Shown here piece after piece: positions 25,611 to 34,361 of a stretch of DNA of 64,000 nt. The position numbers and the translations under genes were made by a program. The stretch is taken from the NCBI GenBank assembly GCA_964542165.1, contig CAZITQ010000016.1, positions 1 to 64,000 of the forward strand, in the 5' to 3' direction. Below the pieces are notes generated by a model, which had not been told where the DNA came from, did not search any database, and was given only the letters and a program-made list of their open reading frames with translations. The DNA is from CAYTBN01 sp964542165. GTDB taxonomy: Bacteria > Myxococcota_A > UBA796 > UBA9615 > CAYRNR01. Each line of letters opens with the position of its first letter. The first letter of the stretch is position 1.

Positions 25611-26077
25611 CTCCGGAGACGCTTCTCCCAGAACGCGGCCTTGCGGGGGGCGAGATCTTCCATCTTCGACGCCACGGTGCGGGCGATCTTCTTGCCGATC
25701 ACCGGCGCCTGGACGTCGATCTCGCCGGTCTCGACCACGCGGCAGGTCCCGTCGTCGATGGGCTCCACGGCGGTCCGCCCGGTGGCTCGGACCCGGTCCC
25801 CGAAGGTGTGGTCCTTGCGACTCCAGCGACAGCTCCGCGACGGCAGGTCCCAGACGCTCTCCAGGGTCGCGCGATGGGTCCCCGCCCCCTTGAGCGCCGG
25901 GTCGGCGGTGGTGACCTCCACGCGAACGCGGTCCCCGTCGCCCTCCTCGGAGTAGCTCTCCACCACGCTGCCCAGCTCCCGAAGCAACGCCTCGTGGGTC
26001 TCCCGTTCCACCATCAAGCGGAGCACCTCGTCTGCCGGGCCCGCGACCCGCTGCTCGGTCCGGAACGTGACGGCCAT
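25607..26077 (-). CDS. SRPBCC/DUF2505-like lipid-binding domain protein
   Basis: A 156-residue protein starting MAVTFRTEQRVAGPADEVLR, the N-terminal strand of a START-like (SRPBCC) barrel. It continues RVRVEVTTADP, WSRKDHTFGDRVRATGRTAV and ends VIGKKIARTVASKMEDLAPR, with the long C-terminal helix typical of the fold; DUF2505 has the same layout. Members bind hydrophobic ligands; no catalytic activity is evident. AGGAGG lies 5 bases before the ATG. It is convergent with the tail-anchored protein and ends on the shared hairpin. Confidence 0.8.
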   Translation of the reverse strand: MAVTFRTEQRVAGPADEVLRLMVERETHEALLRELGSVVESYSEEGDGDRVRVEVTTADPALKGAGTHRATLESVWDLPSRSCRWSRKDHTFGDRVRATGRTAVEPIDDGTCRVVETGEIDVQAPVIGKKIARTVASKMEDLAPRKAAFWEKRLRS

Positions 26078-26201
26078 GGCGTCCTCCTCTCGGGTGCCGG
26101 AGCATACCGTACCCCCGCCCCGCGAGGGGCCGGGGCACTGGACCGGCCGCCCATCGGCGGTTAGGTTGACGGTCGGCCGGGGGAGGCTGGCTGGAGGTGC
26201 G

Positions 26202-27194
26202 ATGCCCAGGACATCCGGCACCCGTCCGCGTCCAGGCCGCCTGGGGCGCGCCCGCGCCTGGGCCGATCGCGCCCGCCGCCAGGTCCACCCCCGCAGCCTG
26301 CTCCACCTGGAGCCGTTCCACGTGCTGTTCTCGGTGGTGGGCTACGCCAACCCGGCCTGGCGCAAGACCGACTGGGGCTGCTACCTGGACGAACGGGATC
26401 CGGAGCTCGTCGATGTGGTCCTCGACGCGTTCCGCCCCATCGCCCGCCACTACTTCGGCTTGCGCGTACGGGGCCTCGATCACCTACCCGCCGAGGGTCC
26501 CGCCCTGATCGTGGGCAACCACAACGGCGGCATGTTCATGTTCGACACCGTGTTCACGGCGATGGCGATCCGCGACCATCTGGGCGTCGACCGGGAGCTG
26601 AACCTGCTGGGGCACGACCTGCTGGCCGCCGACGACGTGGGCAGGAGCTTCATCAACCGGCTGGGGGTGATCCGCGCCAACCCGGACTGCGCCGCCTACG
26701 CCCTGCGCAAGGGTCGCCTGGTCCTGGTCTATCCGGGCTCGGACAGGGACTCCTGGCGTCCGTGGACGGAGAAGGCGCGGGTGGTGCTGGGGGGGAGGCA
26801 GGGTTTCCTGCGGCTCGCCCTCCGCGAGGGCGTCCCGATCATCCCCCTGGTCAGCGCCGGGACCCACGAGCAGCTGGTGGTGCTCAGCCGCGGACAGCGC
26901 ATCGCCCGCGCGCTGCGGCTGAAGCAGCTGCTGCGCAACGACGCCTTCCCCCTGGTCTGGTCGCTACCCTGGGGGGTGACCAGCGGCTTCGTGCCCTACC
27001 TGCCCATGCCGGCCCAGACCACCCTGCGCTTCGGCCCCCCCATCACCTGGCCCGATCTCACTGCGGCCGACGCGGAACGCCAGGACATACTCGACCGCTG
27101 CCTGGACGACGTCCAGTCGAGGATGCAGGGGCTGCTCGACGAGCTCTACGGGGGGCGGATCCCGGTGATCGGGGAGCGCTTCCGGCGCCGTTGA
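26202..27194 (+). CDS. lysophospholipid/diacylglycerol acyltransferase-like protein
   Basis: A 330-residue membrane-associated acyltransferase. ALIVGNHNGGMFMFDTVF contains the NH-x-GG ... D variant of the H-x4-D catalytic motif used by the MGAT/DGAT-like branch of the LPLAT superfamily. VYPGSDRDSWRPWTEK gives the second (phosphate- or acyl-acceptor) motif, and GVPIIPLVSAGTHEQLVVLS the fourth. It is likely cytosolic-face membrane-bound through hydrophobic residues in SLPWGVTSGFVPYLPMPAQT. It transfers an acyl chain to a lipid or alcohol acceptor; the acceptor is unknown. GGAGG lies 4 bases before the ATG. It ends 82 bases before the five-gene operon but is probably a separate unit. Confidence 0.85.
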   Translation: MPRTSGTRPRPGRLGRARAWADRARRQVHPRSLLHLEPFHVLFSVVGYANPAWRKTDWGCYLDERDPELVDVVLDAFRPIARHYFGLRVRGLDHLPAEGPALIVGNHNGGMFMFDTVFTAMAIRDHLGVDRELNLLGHDLLAADDVGRSFINRLGVIRANPDCAAYALRKGRLVLVYPGSDRDSWRPWTEKARVVLGGRQGFLRLALREGVPIIPLVSAGTHEQLVVLSRGQRIARALRLKQLLRNDAFPLVWSLPWGVTSGFVPYLPMPAQTTLRFGPPITWPDLTAADAERQDILDRCLDDVQSRMQGLLDELYGGRIPVIGERFRRR

Positions 27195-27276
27195 GGGACG
27201 ACGACGGGACGGGGGACGGGGGGGCGCGCCTCCCGCTCCAGGTCTGCTAACGTTCCTGGTCCGAGGGGGTATTCCT

Positions 27277-30200
27277 TTGCATCGGTTCTTCCTTCCGTCC
27301 CTCGAGTGGGCGATCGCGAATGGACCGATCCATCCCCGGAGTGGAAATCTGTCGCTGCCCGCGGGGGTCGGGGAGGCGGATTTCGAGTCCTGGGTAAAGA
27401 GCCACGAGCCGGTGATGATGCTTGCGCAGGTCTGCGGGTTCGTGGTGGAGCGGGCCTGGGGACGGGCCGCCGGCAGCGGCGAACCGGTGCTGCTGGTCTC
27501 CCCGGACGGGGTCTCCGACGCGTCGGCGAGCCATCCGGGCGTGGCCACGGGCTCCGAGCCGTCCCTGGTGCTGGAGATCTCGCGCGGTTTGGCGGGCGGA
27601 GACTGGCCCTCGAACGCGCCGTGGGTGGGCGACCAGGGGGGCTCTCGCAGCATTTCGCTCCTGGACGGGGCACCGAGCGGCAGCCAGTGGCTGCGCTGGG
27701 ACGGCTTCGCCTGCAACCGGGGGATCCCCGTCCCGTCCGGAGACCTGGCCGCGGCCATGCTGGAGGCCGACCCCGCACCGACGTATCTGCCGTTCTTCGA
27801 CCCCGGGAGCTGGTCCGACGGGGAGGGGTTCACCGCCATCGCCTTCGGCTCCCTGGACTACCCGGAGCTGTTCTGGGGGGACGGGGACCTGTCGGCGTCC
27901 ACCGTCAACGGCCAGGTCTCGTGTTCGAGCCTGGGAATGGGGTTGGAGACGAACCTGAAACGCGCCATGGACCACTCCGGGCTCTCCCGCAACGAGCCGC
28001 CCGCCTGGCGCGCGTACTACGACTCCTGGGGCGAGGGCGGAAGGGAGCGCGAGGATCTGGTCAGCCTGACGTACGCGCGCGTGCTCATGGACCTGGCGAA
28101 CGAGGGGCTGATCGTCTGGGATCCCGGCCACAGCGCGGCCGACGACGGGGATCGCAACCTGCTGGAGGAGGCCGAGGGGATCCTGGCGTCGGGCATCGGC
28201 TCCGAGGAGGACGTGGAGACGCTGGTGGCGTACGCCGAGCCCAGCAACCCCGACCGCGAGGCCGGTGTGGACGACGCGGTGGCGGAGCTACTGTTCGCGG
28301 CCCTGGAGGACCGGCTGGCCGACGACGGTACCGTGGCCCAGCCGGCCATCGTGCGGGCGGTGTCCCTGCTGGTGTCGAGGGCGGGCGACGCCGTGTACGG
28401 CGAGGACCGCTCCGGGGTGATGGAGTGGGCAGGGCGCCTGGTCGGCCTGTTCTTCGCCGACGGGCTGGGCGGCGACGTGGTGGCCGACCCCGCGGTGGGG
28501 GGGCTGGCCGATCTGCTCGGTGAGGACGCCCCCTCCGGGTACGACGCCAGCGCCGCTGCGATCTTCCTGCAGACCCTGCTCGCCGTCAGTCCCCGGGACC
28601 GGCTGGACTCCATCGAACGGAGTGCTGGACTCCGGGCCCTCGTCGAACACTACGACGACGTGCCGCCGGCCTGGTTCCTGGACGACGCCGAGGTGCCCGT
28701 CGGCTGGTCGATGGCGACCTACAGACTCCTTTGCTGGCTGACCATGCTCGAGGGCGAGCGGCTGGCCGACGAGGGGGACACCCCGGGGAACTGCACGGCC
28801 CAGGCGGCTCACTTCCTGCGGCGGATCCTGGGCCACTTGCCCCTGGTGCAGGTGCGCGGCAGCGACCTGGTCGCCGCGGCCCTCGCCGGCGGATCGCCCA
28901 CCTGGGACGTCCACGAGCCGCCCCCCTGGGGGGTCGACGCCGGGTGCCTGGCGGCCCACCTGCACCACGGCATCGCCAAGGCCTGGCGGGAGGTGCTGGA
29001 CGAGGGGTTCGACCAGCTGGACGACGAGCACAACGTGCGGGACCTGGCGCGGATCCAGCACGGCGTGGCCCGGATCCTCCTCGACGACGAGTACCGCGAC
29101 CTGGTGGGCCAGCTCGACCTGGAGGCCTACGAGATCGAGCTCACCAACCTGGGCGACTACGCCAGTCGGGAGTGGGAATCCGCGCGAGCGGCGGTGGTCA
29201 AGAAGGCCTACCGCCACGTGCTCGCCAACATCGAGACCGGGCCCGCCGTACTGGACGAGGAGCCCATGGGCGGCGAGTCCATGAAGGCCGTCCTGGAGCA
29301 GATCGCGCCGATCTCCCAGGAGGTGCTCGGCTCGGAGGCTGCCATCTGGTACGGGGCGCTGGTGGCCGGCGCGCTGGAGTCGGAGGAGGACGAGCTCGAC
29401 TGCGACTTCACCCAGGAGGTGGCCACCCTGGCGGGCCTGGAGGCGGTGCTCGGCGGGTTCGGCGATTCGGCGGCGGACACGGACTTCGTGCAGGCCTACC
29501 GGGCCAGCGTGTTCGCGATCCACGGGCTGATCTGGTTCCAGGACACCCTCGACCTCGCCGACGCCGACCCCACGACGCTGGACACCCTGCTCGACCTCGT
29601 GGCGCATCACGCCGGGGAGACCCCCGACTGGACCGACGATCCGGAGATGCCCGGCGCCATCTGGGCGCTCCGTCGCGTGCGAGCGTCCGTCAAGGTGGCG
29701 CACGGATTCGTCAACAGCAGCACCTTCCTCGACCCCGTCGCCCGGGCCCCGCTGTACGCGCCGGATTCGGTCTACTACCGGGAGCTGGTGAATGCCTTCG
29801 AGAACGGCGGTCTCTCCGGGTCGGACGCGACGAAGAAGGCGGACCAGCTGGTCAAGGCAGGCTCGTATACGGCCGCCCTCGCGGGACTGCTCGGCGCCGC
29901 CACCGGGTTCTGGGCCCTGGGCGAGGACATCGGCGAGCTCGAGGTGGACGCCAGCGAGTACGAGAAGAGCTGGCTGGCCTTCAACGCAGTCAAGCACCTG
30001 GGCCAGGGCGTCCAGGGCAGCCTGGAGGTGCTCGCCTGCACCTCGGTGTGGCTCAACGCGCCCAAGCCCGCGGTCGGATTCCTGACCGCGGCCAAGGCCG
30101 TCGCCCGGCCGGTACACATCCTCGTCGCGATCACCTACGGCGCCAAGGCGGTGGAGCTCTTCCAGACCGACCACGCCGTCGGTGGCATGGCAGCCCTGAC

Positions 30201-30978
30201 CGTGATGGGGGGATCCATCGTCCTGGCCACCTGCCCGCTGGGACCGGTGGCAACCGCCATCGTGGGGGTCGTGGTCCTGGTCGGGATGATCGCGGTGGCG
30301 ATCGTCCAGGCCCTTCGCGACGAGCTGTGGGACTACGTGAAGTTGACCCTGCAGGCTCGCAACGTGCTGGTGGAAGAGGTGGCGCTGGTCCTGAACTTGA
30401 CCGGCGAGATGGCCGTGGAGGACTCGACGCTCGTCTACTCGCGCCACTGTACCTCGGGCACGTCCACTGGACTGCCGGACGACTGGGAGGGGGCCGGACT
30501 TCCCCAGGGCCGATGGTGGATACGCGACGGCGATGACGCCATACGGGCGGTATCGATCGAAGAGGATGCGGGCCAGATCCGCTGGCCCGTGAGCGGGTAC
30601 TTCCGGTCCGCGGTCCCTCACCAGGATGCCGACCTGTACGACGAACCCGCCCGCGCGGAGCGCCTGCTGGCCCTCGAGAGCGTGGGACCCGGCAGGGTCC
30701 TCGGGACGGTGAGTTCCCTCGTTCGCCTGTGGAACCACGACGTCCGCGTCCCCGACTCGATCGGGGGCGGGCAGACCCAGCTCCTGGTGCTCGACGGGAC
30801 CCCGGTGGAGTTCGGCGACCCGCTGGCGGAGATCGCCCCGGCCGACGGCGGTGCTCCCGTGCCCCTGTACGCCCCCCTCCCCGGAACCGTCCGCTCGGAC
30901 CACCCCTCGGTGGTCACCGAGATCCACGTGGATCCGGGCCAGATCCTCTTGCGCATCGAACGCCCGGAGGACTCGTGA
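27277..30978 (+). CDS. gene 1 of five-gene uncharacterised operon: large protein with hydrophobic helices and C-terminal barrel-sandwich-like domain
   Basis: A 1233-residue protein read from TTG (GAGGGGG about 7 bases upstream); I see no signal peptide. The first 400 residues are mixed alpha/beta with no motif I know; 400-860 look largely helical and acidic. Four hydrophobic segments follow between about 861 and 1012, for example AALAGLLGAATGFWALGEDI and ATAIVGVVVLVGMIAVAIVQ, compatible with membrane insertion. Residues about 1163-1230 read GDPLAEIAP, then YAPLPGTVRS and VDPGQILLRIE, the G-x-x-L/PGTV pattern of lipoyl/biotinyl-like barrel-sandwich folds, but without the modified Lys. Its stop overlaps the next start (GTGA). 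No function can be assigned. Confidence 0.8.
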   Translation: MHRFFLPSLEWAIANGPIHPRSGNLSLPAGVGEADFESWVKSHEPVMMLAQVCGFVVERAWGRAAGSGEPVLLVSPDGVSDASASHPGVATGSEPSLVLEISRGLAGGDWPSNAPWVGDQGGSRSISLLDGAPSGSQWLRWDGFACNRGIPVPSGDLAAAMLEADPAPTYLPFFDPGSWSDGEGFTAIAFGSLDYPELFWGDGDLSASTVNGQVSCSSLGMGLETNLKRAMDHSGLSRNEPPAWRAYYDSWGEGGREREDLVSLTYARVLMDLANEGLIVWDPGHSAADDGDRNLLEEAEGILASGIGSEEDVETLVAYAEPSNPDREAGVDDAVAELLFAALEDRLADDGTVAQPAIVRAVSLLVSRAGDAVYGEDRSGVMEWAGRLVGLFFADGLGGDVVADPAVGGLADLLGEDAPSGYDASAAAIFLQTLLAVSPRDRLDSIERSAGLRALVEHYDDVPPAWFLDDAEVPVGWSMATYRLLCWLTMLEGERLADEGDTPGNCTAQAAHFLRRILGHLPLVQVRGSDLVAAALAGGSPTWDVHEPPPWGVDAGCLAAHLHHGIAKAWREVLDEGFDQLDDEHNVRDLARIQHGVARILLDDEYRDLVGQLDLEAYEIELTNLGDYASREWESARAAVVKKAYRHVLANIETGPAVLDEEPMGGESMKAVLEQIAPISQEVLGSEAAIWYGALVAGALESEEDELDCDFTQEVATLAGLEAVLGGFGDSAADTDFVQAYRASVFAIHGLIWFQDTLDLADADPTTLDTLLDLVAHHAGETPDWTDDPEMPGAIWALRRVRASVKVAHGFVNSSTFLDPVARAPLYAPDSVYYRELVNAFENGGLSGSDATKKADQLVKAGSYTAALAGLLGAATGFWALGEDIGELEVDASEYEKSWLAFNAVKHLGQGVQGSLEVLACTSVWLNAPKPAVGFLTAAKAVARPVHILVAITYGAKAVELFQTDHAVGGMAALTVMGGSIVLATCPLGPVATAIVGVVVLVGMIAVAIVQALRDELWDYVKLTLQARNVLVEEVALVLNLTGEMAVEDSTLVYSRHCTSGTSTGLPDDWEGAGLPQGRWWIRDGDDAIRAVSIEEDAGQIRWPVSGYFRSAVPHQDADLYDEPARAERLLALESVGPGRVLGTVSSLVRLWNHDVRVPDSIGGGQTQLLVLDGTPVEFGDPLAEIAPADGGAPVPLYAPLPGTVRSDHPSVVTEIHVDPGQILLRIERPEDS

Positions 30979-33900
30979 GCGCGCCCCGCTTCGTCGTCCA
31001 ATTCGCCGGGGCGCTGGCCGACGAGCTGGCGCTGATGGGCTCCCAGGGCTGGGCGCTGGCCCAGGTCCTGACCGAGGAACTCGGGACCGACGTGGGGGAT
31101 CCCGGGGTGCCGTCGGCGCTGGTCGAGGCGGGGACGGCGGCCGCCAGCCTGTCCACCCAGCTTGCAGGCAAGGAGCCGGAACAGGTCGACATCGCCACGG
31201 TGAACGCAGAGGCGTCCACGCTGCTGGCGGCGCTGCTCGCGCTGCCCGACGCGCTGGACGGCTGGGGGCCGGACGGCGTGGACGGGGGCGACCTGCGGCG
31301 GGCCCTGCTGAGGCTCCCCGAGATCCTGATCCTGCGGGCGACGGCGCGGGTCTGGCCCCTGTCGTTCGATCTCTGCGTGATGGCCGGCGCGGTCCGGGGC
31401 GCCCCCATCGCGCCCCAGGTCGACCTGGACCGGCTCGACGCCCTGGCCCGGGACCCCGCCGCCACCCTGAGCGACTTGATCTGGCCCGAGGCCTTCGCCG
31501 CGGCCGACGAGCGGATCCTCGAGACGCTGGCGCGGCTGCTGCGGCGGCTGGGCCTGCCGACCCACGTGCACGAGCGCTGGCCGCTGGTGGACGACGCCGA
31601 GGCCGACCTCGGGGGCGGGCCGGCCGGCGGCGACGGCCTGCAGCAGCTGACGATCCCCTTCGTCGAGCTGGCGCTGAGCGGGGAGGCGGAAGGCGGTGGG
31701 GAGACGGAGACGGACGCTGGCGCCGAGGGCGGCCTCGTCCTGGCACCGGCGGCCCTGCGGGGCTCCGGCACGGTGGATGGGCTGCTGCTGACCAACTACG
31801 GCCAGGCCAGCCTGGTGGTCTCCCAGGACCTGGACCCGCTCACCTTCGAGGCCGGGCTGGATGTCGACGCGGAGCGGGTGCTCGTCGCCGGGGCGGCCCC
31901 GGGATTCGCCCGGGTCGAGACGGGCACCGCCGGGGCGAACGCCCGGTTCTCGGTGACGGTTTCCCCCGAGCCGCCGACCGAGGACGCCGCGTTCAAGTGC
32001 GGCGGGGCGGTGGCTAGCGTCCAGGTCTCGGCTGACACCTCGGCCTCGCCCGATCCCGAGCTGGCGGTGACCCTGGCCACGGTCCCCGCGGCCGGCGAGG
32101 ACCGGGGGCTGGCCGTCGAATTCGCCCTCCCGGAGCCCGACGGCTTCCTGTCGGCCATCGTGGGCGACGCGACCCTGACGGCGGGGGCCGACCTGGGCCT
32201 GGCGTGGTCGTCCAGCTCGGGGCTGGCGATCAACGCCGTGGCCGGTCTCCTCTTCGAGAGCTTCCCCGGTACCGACGTCGGCCCGTTCACCCTGCTGCGC
32301 ACGGTGGTGGGGCTGGAGGCGGGCACCGGGGGGATCCGGGGCCTGCTCGCGGCGGACATCGGCGCCGAGCTGGGCCCCGTGACCGCGGTGGTCGAGGGCG
32401 TCGGTGCAGCCGCGGAGCTGTCCCGGGCCGACGACGGCGAGGGATCCCTGGGATCGCTGGACCTGCGGTGGACCCCGCTGGTGCCCACCGGACTGGGCTT
32501 TGCCGTGGACACCCCTGCGGCCAAGGGTGGCGGCTACCTCTCCTACGACCCGGACGGCAGCCGCTATTCCGGGGTCGTCGATCTCACGATGCTGGAGACC
32601 GCGGGGCTGACCGCGGTGGTGGAGGTGACCACCGGCACGGAGGAGGCGCCGTCGGACTGGTCCTTCCTGATGAGCCTCTCGCTCTCCTTCGGTCCCATCA
32701 CCCTGCCCTACGGATTCTTCCTGCTGGGCGCGGGGGGACTCCTGGGGCTCCATCGGGACTTCGACGCCGACGCGCTGGGGCAGCGGCTGGCGTCGGGAGC
32801 GCTCGAGAGCGTCATGTTCCCCGACGATCCCATCGCCGAAGCCCCGAGGGTCCTGGACGACCTGCGGTCCATCTTCCCCCAGCGAACGGGCCAGCACGTG
32901 GTTGGGCCCTTCGTCCGCATCGGCTGGGGCGGCGTCAAGCCCTTCCTCCAGGTCGATCTGGGGTTGCTGCTCGCGCTGCCCGACCCGTCCATCGGTCTGG
33001 TCGCCAACGCCGTTTTCCAGATCCCGCCCGTGGGGACGCCCGAGCCCGAGGGGACGGAGGCCACTGGCGTCTGGCCGCCGGTGCGGCTGAAGATGGCCGT
33101 GCTCGGCGTTCTCGACCTGGAGGACCGCTCGGTCTGGATCAAGGGGAGCCTCTACGACTCGCAGGTGGTCGGCATCGCCCTGTCGGGGGACAACGCGTTC
33201 TACGCCCGGTTCGGCGACGATCCCTTCTTCCTGCTCTCCATCGGCGGGTACCACCCGGACTGGACGCCGCCGGACACCCTGCCCCAGGCTCTCCAGCAGC
33301 TCCAGCGGCTGGGCGCCCGGTTCGAGGTCTCCCCGTCGCTGCTCGTCGACGTCTCCAGCTACCTTGCGCTGACCGCCAACACGCTGCAGCTCGGGGCGGA
33401 GTTCTCGCTGCAGGCCACCGCGGAGTTCGGCCCGTGGACCTTCGGGGTGGAGGGCAGCTCCGAGTTCCACGCCATCGCCGAGTTCAGCCCCTTCCACCTG
33501 GACGTGCTGTGGCGCCTGGACATCTCGGTGCTCGCCGGCAGCGGCGAGATGCTCGGCGCCACGCTGGAGGCCGAGGTCTACGGCCCCGATCCCTGGATCG
33601 TCCACGGCTTCGCCGAGTTCCGCTTCCTGGGTACCGATGTCCGGCTGCGATTCCAGATCGAGGGGCAGGAGGGCTCGACCGCCCTGCCGTCGGCGGACGT
33701 GCTCGACGACATCATCGCGGCCCTGGAGCTGCCGTCGGCGTGGACGGCCACGGCGGTAGAGGCGGTCGCGCACCTCCACCCGGCCCTGGAGTGGGACGAC
33801 GAGACGCCCCTCCTGGCGCCCGACGCGTCCCTGCAGGTCGCCCAGCAGGTGGTGCCGCTGGGCGTCGCCATCGATCGGGTCGGCGAATCCCGCCCCGCAG

Positions 33901-34361
33901 ACGACAACCTGTTCGCCATCGACGGGGCGTGGCTGGGCGGCTCGGCGCTCGAGGTGGCAGCCCTCGAACCGGTGGAGGGCGAATTCTCGCCTGCCCGGTA
34001 TTTCGACCTGGACGGCGCCGCGCGGCTGCGGGCCCCCGCGGTGGAGACCCACCCCGCCGGGGTGGTCCTGGCCGGGGGCTGGGAGTTGGCCTCCGACGGG
34101 GAGGAGATCGCCGACGGCTGGCAGGAGGAGATCGTCGATCCTCTCTGCTCCGACGACGCGCACGCCCCCGGGCTGCTCGGGCCCGGCCCACGCCGGGTCG
34201 CCGCGGCCCCGGTGGTCACGGGCGGACCGCGGGTCGCCCTGTCCGCGCCCACGTGGACGGTGCGGGGGGGCGGCGACGAGTGGACCACGGACCGCTTCGC
34301 CGAGGCACTGACGGAGGCGCGCCGGCGGGGGCCTGCGGCGCGGATCGAGGAGGCGGGATGA
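30975..34361 (+). CDS. gene 2 of the operon: large beta-rich protein, DUF6603-like
   Basis: A 1128-residue protein starting at GTG with GGAGG 4 bases upstream, overlapping gene 1. Residues 1-190 are helical (MSAPRFVVQFAGALADELAL). From about 250 onward it is almost wholly beta: strand repeats such as YGFFLLGAGGLLGLHRDFDA, the block MFPDDPIAEAPRVLDDLRSI near residue 615 and VVGPFVRIGWGGVKPFLQVD near 645. These are, from memory, hallmarks of DUF6603-type proteins, which are uncharacterised and often very long. The pattern of alternating amphipathic strands (ATAEFGPWTFGVEGSSEFHA) would suit a large beta-barrel or beta-solenoid. The C-terminal 120 residues are acidic and low in pattern. Function unknown. 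Confidence 0.78.
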   Translation: MSAPRFVVQFAGALADELALMGSQGWALAQVLTEELGTDVGDPGVPSALVEAGTAAASLSTQLAGKEPEQVDIATVNAEASTLLAALLALPDALDGWGPDGVDGGDLRRALLRLPEILILRATARVWPLSFDLCVMAGAVRGAPIAPQVDLDRLDALARDPAATLSDLIWPEAFAAADERILETLARLLRRLGLPTHVHERWPLVDDAEADLGGGPAGGDGLQQLTIPFVELALSGEAEGGGETETDAGAEGGLVLAPAALRGSGTVDGLLLTNYGQASLVVSQDLDPLTFEAGLDVDAERVLVAGAAPGFARVETGTAGANARFSVTVSPEPPTEDAAFKCGGAVASVQVSADTSASPDPELAVTLATVPAAGEDRGLAVEFALPEPDGFLSAIVGDATLTAGADLGLAWSSSSGLAINAVAGLLFESFPGTDVGPFTLLRTVVGLEAGTGGIRGLLAADIGAELGPVTAVVEGVGAAAELSRADDGEGSLGSLDLRWTPLVPTGLGFAVDTPAAKGGGYLSYDPDGSRYSGVVDLTMLETAGLTAVVEVTTGTEEAPSDWSFLMSLSLSFGPITLPYGFFLLGAGGLLGLHRDFDADALGQRLASGALESVMFPDDPIAEAPRVLDDLRSIFPQRTGQHVVGPFVRIGWGGVKPFLQVDLGLLLALPDPSIGLVANAVFQIPPVGTPEPEGTEATGVWPPVRLKMAVLGVLDLEDRSVWIKGSLYDSQVVGIALSGDNAFYARFGDDPFFLLSIGGYHPDWTPPDTLPQALQQLQRLGARFEVSPSLLVDVSSYLALTANTLQLGAEFSLQATAEFGPWTFGVEGSSEFHAIAEFSPFHLDVLWRLDISVLAGSGEMLGATLEAEVYGPDPWIVHGFAEFRFLGTDVRLRFQIEGQEGSTALPSADVLDDIIAALELPSAWTATAVEAVAHLHPALEWDDETPLLAPDASLQVAQQVVPLGVAIDRVGESRPADDNLFAIDGAWLGGSALEVAALEPVEGEFSPARYFDLDGAARLRAPAVETHPAGVVLAGGWELASDGEEIADGWQEEIVDPLCSDDAHAPGLLGPGPRRVAAAPVVTGGPRVALSAPTWTVRGGGDEWTTDRFAEALTEARRRGPAARIEEAG

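Noticed and set aside
30763..30975. Biotin or lipoyl carrier domain in operon gene 1
   Set aside because: The fold pattern is similar, but the Met-Lys or Asp-Lys acceptor at the hairpin is missing, so no covalent cofactor can be assigned.
27277..30978. Type VI secretion or pore-forming effector call for operon gene 1
   Set aside because: The hydrophobic hairpin-like segments alone do not identify a T6SS effector; no PAAR, VgrG, MIX or immunity gene is present.
30618..34163. Very long open frame on the minus strand opposite operon gene 2, with similar ones opposite genes 1, 3 and 4
   Set aside because: These frames stay open because codons with G or C in the third position leave few stops in the antisense frames. 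The plus-strand genes have ribosome-binding sites, overlapping starts and recognisable motifs; the antisense frames do not.
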